Below are positions 16,770 through 25,158 of a stretch of DNA of 25,158 nt, piece after piece. The position numbers were made by a program, and so were the translations under genes. This DNA comes from an uncultured Bacteroidales bacterium (GTDB lineage Bacteria > Bacteroidota > Bacteroidia > Bacteroidales > Paludibacteraceae), in contig CADCCH010000038.1 in assembly GCA_902799875.1 (NCBI GenBank), forward strand, positions 1-25,158, in the 5' to 3' direction. Each line of letters starts with the position of its first letter. Within the stretch, counting starts at the first letter, position 1. The notes below the pieces were generated by a model, which did not search any database, was not told where the DNA came from, and saw nothing but the letters and a program-made list of their open reading frames with translations.

Positions 16770-16851
16770 GCCCAGATGGCGGAATTGGTAGACGCGTGCG
16801 TTTCAGGTGCGCATGCCGCGAGGTGTGCAGGTTCGAGTCCTGTTCTGGGCA
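16770..16851 (+). tRNA. tRNA-Leu (anticodon CAG)
   Basis: An 82-nt class II tRNA with acceptor arms GCCCAGA/TCTGGGC, D-arm GGCGGAATTGGTAGACGC, anticodon stem TGCGT/GCGCA around TTCAGGT (anticodon 16804-16806), a variable arm typical of leucine tRNAs, and T-loop TTCGAGT. Discriminator A is the leucine identity base. CCA is not encoded. Confidence 0.93.
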
Positions 16852-16854
16852 CAA

Positions 16855-16954
16855 GCACAAAGTGTTGTGCCCCTATTATTAGGGCTCCCGAAAATTTTAA
16901 TTTTTGGGAAGAGCGGAGCGCCCGAGTACTTCCTTTGGGAACGAGGTTTCCAAA
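16855..16954 (+). other. Four consecutive hairpins in the spacer between the two leucine tRNAs
   Basis: In 100 bp there are four stems: GCACAA/TTGTGC (16855-16870), CCCTA/TAGGG (16871-16884), CCCGAAAA/TTTTTGGG (16887-16908) and TTTGGGAAC/GTTTCCAAA (16934-16942, 16946-16954; loop GAG). None is followed by a T run, so they are not simple terminators. They may direct processing of the tRNA precursor or represent a small RNA or a relic element. Confidence 0.5.
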
Positions 16955-16978
16955 CATGTACGAGGGATGCGAACGCGA

Positions 16979-17062
16979 GCGCAGGTGGTGAAATTGGTAT
17001 ACACGCTACTTTGAGGGGGTAGTGGTCGCAAGATCGTGTGAGTTCGAGTCTCATCCTGCGCA
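16979..17062 (+). tRNA. tRNA-Leu (anticodon GAG)
   Basis: An 84-nt class II tRNA with acceptor arms GCGCAGG/CCTGCGC, D-arm GGTGAAATTGGTATACACG, anticodon stem CTACT/GGTAG around TTGAGGG (anticodon 17013-17015), a long variable arm (TGGTCGCAAGATCG region), T-loop TTCGAGT and discriminator A. CCA is not encoded. Confidence 0.93.
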
Positions 17063-17073
17063 CAGCGTAGCAC

Positions 17074-17122
17074 AGAACGTAGGCGTAACCGAGCGATGTA
17101 ATCGCGAGTCACGCGAAGTTCT
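17074..17122 (+). other. Nested hairpin after the last tRNA
   Basis: Three nested pairings are visible: AGAAC/GTTCT (17074-17078, 17118-17122), GCGT/ACGC inside it, and GCGAT/ATCGC around a GTA loop in the centre. No T run follows directly, so it is a weak terminator or a processing structure. Beyond it, 17130-17188 is a GC-alternating stretch then A/T-rich DNA with nothing else recognisable. Confidence 0.4.
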
Positions 17123-17188
17123 AGTGTAAGCGCGCGCGTGCGTATTCCTTATAATATAATATTTCATTAAAATTTTTCGTTTTTTTTC

Positions 17189-17219
17189 TTGCATATGTCA
17201 GAAAAATGTAGTAATTTTG
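17189..17219 (+). promoter_or_regulatory. Promoter of the AraC-type regulator gene
   Basis: TTG (17189-17191), 20 bp, TAATTTTG (17212-17219) match the Bacteroidota consensus. The predicted start near 17226 lies just before a short upstream reading frame at 17231. Confidence 0.75.
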
Positions 17220-17230
17220 CGTTCAGTTTC

Positions 17231-17341
17231 ATGAAGAAGGCAATTATGAATGATGTAAAGCGCTTAAAATCAGCGAATTACAAACGGGGGGGGGTAAAAT
17301 GTCTGTTCGCGAGTTTTATTACGAATACCGCTCAGAGCTGA
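17231..17341 (+). other. 36-codon upstream reading frame overlapping the AraC gene start, containing a G9 tract
   Basis: ATG at 17231 opens a frame (MKKAIMNDVKRLKSANYKR then GGVKC) that passes through the nine-G run at 17286-17294 and ends at TGA 17339-17341, overlapping the regulator start at 17299 in another frame. With ten or seven G the two frames would join and give the regulator a basic 23- or 22-residue N-terminal extension. With nine G the run sits 4 bp before the regulator ATG. It could be a leader peptide, a phase-variable switch, or a true N-terminus obscured by a homopolymer error. Confidence 0.45.
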
Positions 17342-18480
17342 TATTCGGCTTTTTGTTAACGACTTTGGTAGTGGCGAGTTATATGCTCTCGCCGTTGATT
17401 CCCTTGGAGGTATATCGGAAGATCATATCTCCAACGTTGAATTGTGCCATTTTGTTATGTTGCGCTATGAGCGCGTGGGCTCTTTTCCGTCATCATCAGG
17501 GCATACGTGTGCGTAAAATGAGTGCCTATGTGATGACGGCTTGGGTGGTGGTTCTGTCTATCGGCATGTGGATGAAGCTGAGTAGGCATAATTCGCTCAC
17601 CGCTGCTGATGGTATGCTGAGTATGGACGGTTGGGAGTTTGTGCTGGGCAGCATTCTCGGATGGCTGTTGCTTGTTTATCCGACCGAGCTGCTCCGTCCG
17701 GGATGGCTCAATGGCAAACGCGCGATGATCGATCTTATGCCCGTTGCGCTTATCGGAGTCCTTGACGCAGTGCTGGACACGGATATGCGATGGCTCTTGG
17801 CTGCTTATCCTTTTGTCTTGTTGGCTTTTATCGTTGTCAACATCCGTGCTTACCGTGCTTATTGCGAGAATAACTATTCTTCCATGGAAGATATTGATGT
17901 ACAGTGGGTGGTACGGTATATCATAATGCTTGTTATCTTGGGAGCATCCTATTGTTTTCTCTCTTTTGCCCGTTTCCCGACCAGACTTTTTACCCAGCAA
18001 TGGTTGCTGTTCTTTCTCCTTTTTTATAGTAATGAACAGATCCTTTTCCGTCCAGACCCATGGGGAGGGCGTGTGAGAGAGAGGAAAGAAGATGAACTCG
18101 AAGGAGATGATAACGGTTCTTCTTTGACAGGAAACGAAACGCACTATCGTGCGGCGTTAGAGCAATGGATGGTGACGGAGAAACCCTATCTGAACAAAGA
18201 TTTCCGCCTGACCGATCTCCGGCAAGTATTACCGCTGAACAGGACCTATCTCTCGCAGTTCATCAATACCGAATACGGGTGCTCTTTCTACCAATATGTG
18301 ACCAACTACCGCATAGACGAGGCAAAGCGTCTGATGAGCGAGAACCCGCAGATGAAAGTTCAGGAAATCTCGGACAGGTGCGGCTTCTCTTCGTCCACAG
18401 TCTTCGGACGCGTTTTCGCGCGAGAGACAGGAATGACCCCGAAGGAGTGGATTGCAGAAAACGACAATACGTCAAAATAA
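17299..18480 (+). CDS. Membrane-embedded AraC-family transcription regulator
   Basis: A 393-residue protein. Residues 1-245 hold about seven hydrophobic helices (for example LIFGFLLTTLVVASYMLSPL, AYVMTAWVVVLSIGMWM, FVLGSILGWLLLVYP, YIIMLVILGASYCFLSFA, WLLFFLLFYSN). A charged linker (RVRERKEDELEGDD) leads to a C-terminal AraC DNA-binding domain (about 285-388) with two helix-turn-helix units: LTDLRQVLPLNRTYLSQFIN and VQEISDRCGFSSSTVFGRVF, then GMTPKEW. This layout occurs in Bacteroidota, where the membrane part probably senses an envelope or extracellular signal. The gene lies just upstream of the giant secreted protein gene on the same strand with its own terminator between, so that gene is a likely target. 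The start is the first ATG after a G9 run; a longer N-terminus is possible. Confidence 0.88.
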   Translation: MSVREFYYEYRSELIFGFLLTTLVVASYMLSPLIPLEVYRKIISPTLNCAILLCCAMSAWALFRHHQGIRVRKMSAYVMTAWVVVLSIGMWMKLSRHNSLTAADGMLSMDGWEFVLGSILGWLLLVYPTELLRPGWLNGKRAMIDLMPVALIGVLDAVLDTDMRWLLAAYPFVLLAFIVVNIRAYRAYCENNYSSMEDIDVQWVVRYIIMLVILGASYCFLSFARFPTRLFTQQWLLFFLLFYSNEQILFRPDPWGGRVRERKEDELEGDDNGSSLTGNETHYRAALEQWMVTEKPYLNKDFRLTDLRQVLPLNRTYLSQFINTEYGCSFYQYVTNYRIDEAKRLMSENPQMKVQEISDRCGFSSSTVFGRVFARETGMTPKEWIAENDNTSK

Positions 18481-18514
18481 AGATACTTTTTGTCGACTTT
18501 AAAACAATAAGTGA

Positions 18515-18545
18515 ACAGGGTACTTGTATATGTGCTCTGTTTTTT
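18515..18545 (+). terminator. Rho-independent terminator of the AraC gene
   Basis: Arms ACAGGGTAC (18515-18523) and GTGCTCTGT (18532-18540) form a 9-bp RNA stem (two G-U pairs) with an 8-nt loop, followed directly by a T run to 18545. It lies 34 bp after the stop codon. The loop contains the TTG of the next promoter. Confidence 0.7.
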
Positions 18546-18554
18546 GTAACTTTG
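18524..18554 (+). promoter_or_regulatory. Promoter of the giant surface protein gene, overlapping the terminator
   Basis: TTG (18524-18526), 20 bp, TAACTTTG (18547-18554) match the consensus; the start is expected near 18561, 28 bp before the ATG. The -33 element lies in the terminator loop and the spacer covers its 3' arm and T run. Two further TAATTTTG-like boxes follow at 18571-18578 and 18580-18587 but lack a TTG at 20 bp. Confidence 0.65.
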
Positions 18555-18588
18555 CAGTCATTTTTAACGTTAATTTTGTAATTTTGTT

Positions 18589-21500
18589 ATGAATATAGTC
18601 TGTAAAAAAGAATTAAGGGTACGATTTCTGTTGTTGATTTCGGTATTATTTGTCTCAGCCGGGATGTGGGGTGCTGATGATGGTTTCACGCCGACCGATG
18701 GTGGTCTGGTGGTGAATCTCAAGCGCGGTCAGCGTATCTTGATCTCCACGATGGTGGACCACGATAATGATCCGGCTACTCCGGATCGTGAGTACTTCGT
18801 CGAGAACTATACCCGTTATTCCGGTGATGATTACTTCACGTATGATAACAAGTATAGCGAAGGTCACCACCTAAAGTTGGTCATGCAGGAGGAAGGAGCT
18901 ACAGAGCCTGCCGGGACCTCTATCTGGACGGTGGACACCGCGTTGAGTCGTATAGACGTGAAAAATGTCGTAAAAGGTGGAGCTAACAAAGATTATGCGT
19001 TAGGTGGTATCTCCTATACGATCTGGAATGATAACCGAACATTAAGCACTACTAATACCAATAATAGGTGGCAGTTTTGGGGAGATCTGGTTGAAGGTAC
19101 GACCAGTGACAAGCTGTGCGATGTGGTTTTTGTAGTGCCGACGGATTATGACCATGTAACCTCTTTCGACCCGAAACGCACGATTACGAATTTGGCGGAT
19201 GTTAAAATGAGCGATAAGCCGACGCAGGATTCCCAAGGCCGCTTCAACGGCAGAACCGGCATAGGATTTATGGGAATGGCGTATCGTGAGGTGTATTGGC
19301 TGGAAATCCCGCTTTTTCACACACCTGTGTCTTATAATAATTCCGCTCTGGTGGTGTTTAATACGACTGCTGCGGTTAAAACGACGTGGGGAGCCGGAAG
19401 TATTAAGCCGGGCTGCGCCGGATATGCCTATAACAATAAAACCCACCCCAAGACGCCTCGTACTATCTTCCGTCTGTATATCCTCGACGAGCCGTTCCAT
19501 AGCTGTCCTGGTACGTATTCTTTTGCGTTCGATGAGCAATATACGACCAAATATCGTCAATCGAATACGATGGATGATAGTACGGGTGTGAAGAACGTCT
19601 ATACGGTCGATCTCTCAGAGTGCATGACCCGTATTCCTGGAACCGAGTACTACCAGACGGATTTGATGCACGTACCGGAACCGGATGACAGTTATTATTA
19701 TGTGGGTTGGAACGACGATTACCGAATGGGTCGCGGTGCTTCTCCCTCTGAGCCCTTGGGTTCTTCTACGGCGAAGTCGGAGTTTGCCCCGATGAGCGAC
19801 TTACCGCTCCAATATATGCCTTCTACCCTCAAAGCGCCAAAAGGAGCTTTGGGACACATGATCGTCGATACGACCTCTGCGGCAGACAACCTCGGCGTGG
19901 TCTTCCGTCCTGCGGGCGTGTTCCTCAAAGTGGATGCAGGAGAAGGCAGGTATCGTAACGTGGAGTTGCATCCCGAGGAGGGAGATACCTCGTGGATCTG
20001 TAATGAGATGTGGACCATCACCGACGCTTATACTACGCTCACTATCAAAGCTACCTTATATACACAACCGAATTACAGCGATTCCGATCCGGGTCAGGAT
20101 ATAGAGGGATGGAGCGAGTATGTTGTGGGTAACACGATACCTTTGGCCGGTGACCCTGAACATAAGGTTACCGGCGGCATGACCGGTTGGGCGCGTGTCT
20201 ATGTCAATAAGAGTTCTAAGAACGGCGGTCTGGAGTTCGTACAGGCGGAGCCCTACAAGTATATCCGCTACGATAACAACGGGCATTTCGGCGCCGATAT
20301 TCCGGCAACACACGCGGTAGCCGGTGAAGATACAGCAGTGATACAGGATCATCTTCTGATTAACGGTTATAATTTCCGCGGATGGTACACCAAGGCGGAT
20401 ACGACCGACGGAGACGGTACGTGGTATCAACCCGGCGTTGTGTTCAGGTTTACCGATTCGGACAGAGATGGCAAGGACTCGCTGATCCTCTATGCGCAAG
20501 CCAAATACGAAGGAGGTATCAACGTGGCGATCTCGTTCATGAAGGACGGCGAACGCTATTTCATGACTCATCCGGGTGCACAAGCGCCGCGTTATGCCCG
20601 TGCCCGGCATTTTGAGGATTATACCGATACGTACCAAGGAATGGCGAACGCCGATAACATCGATCCGCATTACCTGACTACCTATCTCTTGGTGGGCAAA
20701 AACACCATTTGCGCCGAGTGTAACCCCGACGAATATGTGTTCGACCCGAAGCATGAGATGGTCAAAGGTGGTGTCGATTCGCTGATGTTCTACGAGAAAT
20801 TTGTGCCGGACGCAGAGGAGTATCCGGGATTGTATTTTACGGCTCCGAATGTGATTCTGGCGAATGATACCTGGGCGGGTCTGTTCAGGTCCTCCGCAAA
20901 ATGGCCGACGCCCGGTGATCCTTGTATCGAATCTACCAAACTCTCTTCTACCCACTATCTGTCCGGTTTCCCCGACGCTATTGAAAGAGTGGCACGTGGC
21001 AATAATGATAAAGGCTCGAATATCGTCTATAATGAAACATTGAATCAGTTTGATGCCACGCTTTCGGAAGGAACCGATTTCATGATCTCCGGTGTCGGCG
21101 TGGTAGATGAGCATTATATCGTCCTGCCGGATACGCTGGACGATAAGGCGGTCTGGAATGATACCATCGAGTTTGGTTTGCATTCGGGTGCGTCCTCTAA
21201 TCGGCAGGTATGGTCCAAACTGATCGGTAAACAACTCATGCTGCAGATGACGATGGGTGACAAGATCGTGTATTTCCACCCCAATGATGCCAAGACCGTG
21301 ACGACGGCGACCGACTTGCGTGTCACGAACGCGTACGGTCTTGCGCAAACCTTTGAGTATATCCGCGACGCGCGTGTGGAGTCGCTCGGAACGGTGGATG
21401 AGGAGGACAAGCCGCAGATGAGCACATTGAAGGACGATTTCAGCCGACTTGTCACCTCCGGTCTCAGTAGTCCGAAGAACGTGGAGTATGAGAGCAAGTA

Positions 21501-23946
21501 TATCGACATCATCGATACCATTCGTATCGCCTTGCGTCCGACGCCGAGATCGAAGATCAAGGCGTATTACGGTCGGTGGAAGGATGGCGCTGTGGGCTTG
21601 AAGAAATCGGCTACCGGCACGCGTTACCGCGACGTCATCGTCCGTACAAAAACTTACCATTATGGCGATCCGAGAACCGTCTTGGAACTCGTGCCGGAGC
21701 ACGAGGTCTATTCCTTCAACCCCTTGGCGGGAAACGAACGAACGGTCAACTTCAACCTGATGCGAACGACCTATCGTACGCTGCTGGACGTGAACAATAA
21801 GGTAGTGGGCGAGGAAGCCGTCTCGCATGATACCATCAATCCCAGCCTGATGCTCGCGCCGAGTTACTGTAGATTTACCTCCGGAGGAACTTATTTCGAG
21901 GTACCAACCGCAGCCAGTCAAACCGCTACCGTTCGTGCGAAAACGCAGAATAAGAGCACCGACGTCAAGGATACGATGATCGTTTCGGTAAATGTCATCA
22001 TCGATGCCGTCACGTATCCCGTCACGGCACGCGTACCCATGACGCAGATGTCCCTCGAGGGAGATGAACTCGTCTGGTCGGTGGAGAGCGGCGGTAAACG
22101 CTATTATATCATGGCAGGTTCCGAAGGACTCATCTTCCGTCAATTCCAGAACAAAAATGGTATACTCTATAAAAACGAGGATGCTAAGACCGCCTTGGTG
22201 AGAGGCTCTGCCAATGCGGCGAATAGCGATACCAAATATATCACGCCGTGGCACTTTAGCTATAATCCCGCGGATCCTACCTTTACGCAGATAGCGCTGA
22301 AGACCAAATATTACGTGGATCGCTATTTCAAGATTCCTGCGGACGAGGTGGGCTCCGTAGCTACGGTGCATGCCACGGACTCTTCGCACCTCACCTTCCA
22401 TTACGTCCATGTTTATACGAACGATAACGCCAATGAGGAGGAGCAGGTGAAACTGCAATACGGCTCAGATAAATGGCTGCAGTTTACCGTCACCGGCGGT
22501 AGCGGACCGCAACTCAAGCTCGTGGCGAGCGAAGAAGAGGCGTCTGTCTTCTCTTGGAGCTATCTGCAGCGGGAGTATAGCCTTCTCAATAATGGTACTT
22601 ACCCCAGCCGCGACTCCGTGGTCTTCGGGTATAACACCGATATGACAGTCGCTATCCAGACCCGCTATAAAGCCTATAAGGAGTACTCGATGCTCGTGGG
22701 CAATAAGGTCGTTTATTGCTGCCGCGAGGACGAGAACGACATCTTATACCTGACTGACGATGAGCAGGAATGGCGGACGAACTATGCTATTACCTATATC
22801 CCCGATGCACGTGATTTCGATGGAGAGGATCCCGTTAGCAGCGGATTGAGCCATTCCCTCAATACCACCACCCTCACTACGACGGTCTCTACCTCCGGCG
22901 CTACCACCTCTCCGATGGGGATTACGATAGACGGCAAGAACGTCAATATAGTGGATACGCTGCATGTGACCCTGACGCTCGATAAAGAAGCGCCGGCGTA
23001 CCGGTTCAAGGACAAATGGAGCAACTTCAAATCCATTAGCGATGCCGAACTCAAAATACCCTTGATCCGTAAGGTCTATCATGTCGAGGCATTCGACTCG
23101 CTCAAGGCTTTCATCGAGAACGATGAGTATAACTACATCTTCCCCAACGCGATTGATGATACCGTTTCGCATGAGTTTGTGCTCGGTACGGAGAGACGTA
23201 TCGGTAACCATGTCCATGATGTAAATGAAACGAGTATAGCCGTTATTGACGTAGATATCAAAGATGTAACGGACTCCATGAAACTCAATGATATATACAA
23301 AGCGCAGGTACGACTCATTGACGAAACGGGTAAAAAACCGACGTGGTGTCGTATCAGCGCCAAGAGTGACCATACCATCACCATCGAGTGTACCGAGAGT
23401 GGTATCCGTACACCGCGTACCGCCTATGTCTATGTGGCCTATCTCATTCAGTTCAAAGGGGAAGCTCAACCGCGATTTGAGAACTTCCGTTTCACCGTTT
23501 CGCAGCCCAGTTTGTATGAGTACGCCAATAACCAAGTGCTTGTCCATAACTCCGGCGCCTCAGGCGATCCGCTGGACGAAAAGGGAATGCAGCAGGTACA
23601 CCAGAACAAACGTATCCTCTACTATTATCCTGAGCAGAATGTGGAACTGCCGATTCGCGATTCCCACTTCTTCGGATGGTGGAGATGGTTCCGCGAGGGA
23701 GAAGGAGAGATAGGTGACTCCGATATACCGCAGGAGGTATGGCGTCAAGCGCCGGTGAATACCGGTACGTGGAATATCCCGTTCCGTATTATCGGTGACT
23801 CCGTTTGGGTGGATGAGAAGGATCACTCGAAAGGCAAGAAACTCGTGACCATGGGACGATATACCGTCTTCCATTATCGTTCCAGCCAGTATGCGGATGT
23901 CCGGAATAATCCGCCTTGTAAGACCGCCGGTAACAACCTACGGTGA
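18589..23946 (+). CDS. Giant secreted surface protein, first 1785 codons before a frameshift
   Basis: Signal peptide at about 5-30 (KKELRVRFLLLISVLFVSAG, then MWGADDG). The rest is β-rich, acidic and aromatic with no catalytic motif I recognise. Around residues 557-640 there is an InlB B-repeat/Listeria-Bacteroides-type unit (YIRYDNNGHFGAD, YNFRGWYTKAD, LILYAQAKYEGG). A large module is present twice, about 480 residues apart: FEYIRDARVES near 920 with DIIDTIRIALR near 972, and ITYIPDARDF near 1400 with NIVDTLHVTLTL near 1451. The units around GERYFMTH (about 650) and GKRYYIMAG (about 1170) also look related. This points to a modular adhesin-like surface protein. The frame ends at TGA 23944-23946, but clearly related sequence continues in other frames to the window end, so the stop is probably not the natural one. 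Regulation by the upstream AraC protein is inferred. Confidence 0.8.
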   Translation: MNIVCKKELRVRFLLLISVLFVSAGMWGADDGFTPTDGGLVVNLKRGQRILISTMVDHDNDPATPDREYFVENYTRYSGDDYFTYDNKYSEGHHLKLVMQEEGATEPAGTSIWTVDTALSRIDVKNVVKGGANKDYALGGISYTIWNDNRTLSTTNTNNRWQFWGDLVEGTTSDKLCDVVFVVPTDYDHVTSFDPKRTITNLADVKMSDKPTQDSQGRFNGRTGIGFMGMAYREVYWLEIPLFHTPVSYNNSALVVFNTTAAVKTTWGAGSIKPGCAGYAYNNKTHPKTPRTIFRLYILDEPFHSCPGTYSFAFDEQYTTKYRQSNTMDDSTGVKNVYTVDLSECMTRIPGTEYYQTDLMHVPEPDDSYYYVGWNDDYRMGRGASPSEPLGSSTAKSEFAPMSDLPLQYMPSTLKAPKGALGHMIVDTTSAADNLGVVFRPAGVFLKVDAGEGRYRNVELHPEEGDTSWICNEMWTITDAYTTLTIKATLYTQPNYSDSDPGQDIEGWSEYVVGNTIPLAGDPEHKVTGGMTGWARVYVNKSSKNGGLEFVQAEPYKYIRYDNNGHFGADIPATHAVAGEDTAVIQDHLLINGYNFRGWYTKADTTDGDGTWYQPGVVFRFTDSDRDGKDSLILYAQAKYEGGINVAISFMKDGERYFMTHPGAQAPRYARARHFEDYTDTYQGMANADNIDPHYLTTYLLVGKNTICAECNPDEYVFDPKHEMVKGGVDSLMFYEKFVPDAEEYPGLYFTAPNVILANDTWAGLFRSSAKWPTPGDPCIESTKLSSTHYLSGFPDAIERVARGNNDKGSNIVYNETLNQFDATLSEGTDFMISGVGVVDEHYIVLPDTLDDKAVWNDTIEFGLHSGASSNRQVWSKLIGKQLMLQMTMGDKIVYFHPNDAKTVTTATDLRVTNAYGLAQTFEYIRDARVESLGTVDEEDKPQMSTLKDDFSRLVTSGLSSPKNVEYESKYIDIIDTIRIALRPTPRSKIKAYYGRWKDGAVGLKKSATGTRYRDVIVRTKTYHYGDPRTVLELVPEHEVYSFNPLAGNERTVNFNLMRTTYRTLLDVNNKVVGEEAVSHDTINPSLMLAPSYCRFTSGGTYFEVPTAASQTATVRAKTQNKSTDVKDTMIVSVNVIIDAVTYPVTARVPMTQMSLEGDELVWSVESGGKRYYIMAGSEGLIFRQFQNKNGILYKNEDAKTALVRGSANAANSDTKYITPWHFSYNPADPTFTQIALKTKYYVDRYFKIPADEVGSVATVHATDSSHLTFHYVHVYTNDNANEEEQVKLQYGSDKWLQFTVTGGSGPQLKLVASEEEASVFSWSYLQREYSLLNNGTYPSRDSVVFGYNTDMTVAIQTRYKAYKEYSMLVGNKVVYCCREDENDILYLTDDEQEWRTNYAITYIPDARDFDGEDPVSSGLSHSLNTTTLTTTVSTSGATTSPMGITIDGKNVNIVDTLHVTLTLDKEAPAYRFKDKWSNFKSISDAELKIPLIRKVYHVEAFDSLKAFIENDEYNYIFPNAIDDTVSHEFVLGTERRIGNHVHDVNETSIAVIDVDIKDVTDSMKLNDIYKAQVRLIDETGKKPTWCRISAKSDHTITIECTESGIRTPRTAYVYVAYLIQFKGEAQPRFENFRFTVSQPSLYEYANNQVLVHNSGASGDPLDEKGMQQVHQNKRILYYYPEQNVELPIRDSHFFGWWRWFREGEGEIGDSDIPQEVWRQAPVNTGTWNIPFRIIGDSVWVDEKDHSKGKKLVTMGRYTVFHYRSSQYADVRNNPPCKTAGNNLR

Positions 23947-24495
23947 AGCTATCAAACCGACCGTCACTTATGCTGTCGATATCAGTAACTATTACGATAA
24001 ACTGCCGATGTCCGTTTCGGATAAGAACCAGGTTGATCGCGCGAGACTGGATACCATGCAGCGAATTCCCGAACCGACACTCTCGCTGCGCGAGGTGTTT
24101 GAGTTGCACCCATGGACAGAGATGGCAGAGCGTTTGGATGGCTATAAGAGCACGAGAACCGCAAACGATGCCGGCGAATATGAGTTGGCAAGTGAGAGTT
24201 ATATGGAGGACCATGTGATGATGGCGCCCTTAGGAAACCAGTTGCTCCTCAAGACCGAGCAACGCTATAACTATGCGAACTTGGAGAAGGGTAAACACTC
24301 CGAGTCCCTGCTCGGCTACTATATGCGTGACGACCACTGGTTGGACGGCGAATGGGATGACGCCCGTAAGGACACGATGATCTGGTGTGGTGGCTGGGAT
24401 GCCGACTGCCTTTGGTACACCTATAACCCCAAAACCAAGAAATATACGCCCTCTGACTATAAGATCACGGAGAGCGACGACTACCTCATCGTGCC
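23912..24495 (+). pseudogene. Giant surface protein, continuation in a shifted frame
   Basis: After about 23911-23920 the coherent sequence moves by +1: PPVTTYGEAIKPTVTYAVDI follows naturally on the preceding NNPP. It continues through LREVFELHPWTEMAERLDGY, a segment with LGNQLLLKTEQRYNYANLE, and WCGGWDADCLWYTYNPKTKK to DDYLIVP near 24495. Removing one base (for example one T in CCGCCTTGTAAG) would restore a single frame. Beyond 24495 this frame turns into Arg/Cys-rich out-of-frame sequence. It is part of the same gene, not an independent one. Confidence 0.75.
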
Positions 24496-25158
24496 GGACA
24501 GGAGTTCGATACGGTGTATTACTGCCTGCGTGCGCGCAGTTGGTCCACTACGGGAGATCCGGCATTACCACCTGGAACCACCGGTGCTGAGAAAACCGAC
24601 TCCGGTGCATATATGTTCAATATCTGCCGCTATATGATCATTTATCATAACCCGGCGCAGTATGGTCCGTTGAAGGAGTCGAAGCAGGGTGGGGTGGACA
24701 AAGCTATCATTACCAACGATGAGATAGAGCAGCGCTATGAGGTGCTCGAGCGGTTGGATTTTGACTACAATAAGCCCGGTAGCTCCTATACCATCTATCC
24801 ACACCCGCTGCCTTGGGCAGATGCCTCCTATGGATATACCTATCCCGAGACGTCCACCCTGCCGCATAACCGATTGCACACCCAGTCTGACCTGCCGAAC
24901 TTCGGTGAGTACGGTCTGGTCAACCGTATTCATTATACGGATTATTGGTACGATATGCAGCAGCACGGCGGAGCCGAGAATGGCTATATGATCTACTGCG
25001 ACGGTATGGCTTCTTCCGGACAGGTGGCAGCGCTCTCGCTGGAGACCCATCTGTGCGCCGGACAGAAGATGTTCTTCTCCGGATATGTCGGGAATCCCGG
25101 TACTCAAAAAGATAAGGCTTGTCCGAACTTTATTATAACGGTGCAGGGTTCGGTCAAC
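24493..25158 (+). pseudogene. Giant surface protein, third segment, back in the original frame, runs off the window
   Basis: From about 24493 the frame of the first segment is open again to the edge without a stop: AGQEFDTVYYCLRARSWSTT, MFNICRYMIIYHNPAQYG, TYPETSTLPHNRLH, YWYDMQQHGGAENGYMIYCD and LCAGQKMFFSGYVGNPG. Adding one G in GCCGGACAGG near 24496 would join it as IVPGQEFDTVYY. The ASSGQVAALSLETHLCAGQK region resembles galactose-binding-like carbohydrate-binding domains of large Bacteroidota adhesins, by pattern only. The true gene is therefore over 2180 codons. Confidence 0.75.

Noticed and set aside
20056..22458. Long open frame on the minus strand (about 800 codons)
   Set aside because: It lies wholly inside the giant surface protein gene, is rich in Arg/Ile/His as expected for an antisense frame, and shows no domain.
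24565..25107. Minus-strand frame of 180 codons
   Set aside because: It is antisense to the third segment of the giant protein, whose sense translation is coherent; no motif in the antisense product.

Overview
The window looks like a chromosome segment of an uncultured member of the Bacteroidales (Bacteroidota). The evidence is: promoter-like elements of the Bacteroidota type (TTG, then about 20 bases, then TANNTTTG) at six or more sites; A/T-rich translation starts with little Shine-Dalgarno sequence; a GyrB of the Bacteroides type; a PorZ-like protein with a C-terminal sorting-type domain (type IX secretion); a membrane-embedded AraC regulator; and a huge secreted surface protein. I cannot place it to genus.

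Region 1 (1-2340, minus strand) looks like the end of a prophage or related element lying directly upstream of gyrB. A phage-type promoter near 2307-2337 starts a transcript whose first ~100 nt fold into a long stem plus a possible pseudoknot. The genes then run leftwards: an 84-residue protein, an HNH endonuclease, a frameshifted 55-residue ORF, a 56-residue Cys-containing protein, a winged-helix replication-initiator-like protein and a partial small gene running off the edge. The initiator-like gene contains four 15-bp hyphenated palindromes followed by an A/T-rich tract. That is the layout of the phage lambda origin inside gene O, and it is the most interesting candidate system here.

Region 2 (2400-9805, plus strand) is a tight housekeeping operon: gyrB, a LOG-family nucleotide hydrolase, an unrecognised protein with helical repeats and a glucanase/lectin-like C-terminus, kdsA (metal-type Kdo-8-phosphate synthase), a TGS-type nucleoside kinase, a SPOR-domain protein and folE. 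Gaps are 12 nt or less, with overlaps at two junctions. Its last stop codon overlaps that of the convergent operon.

Region 3 (9802-16546, minus strand) is a four-gene operon from a clear promoter: a secreted DUF2147 protein, rdgB, a double-length PorZ-like propeller protein and a phosphoethanolamine-transferase-like membrane protein. PorZ acts in type IX secretion and LPS attachment, and the transferase family modifies lipid A or LPS core. Together with kdsA in region 2 this gives an envelope/LPS theme.

Region 4 (16585-17122, plus strand) is a tRNA cluster: Gly(GCC), Leu(CAG) and Leu(GAG). The spacers are packed with back-to-back hairpins.

Region 5 (17189-25158, plus strand) holds a membrane-bound AraC-type regulator preceded by a run of nine G, a terminator that overlaps the next promoter, and a giant secreted protein gene. 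That gene is interrupted by two compensating frameshifts and runs off the window.
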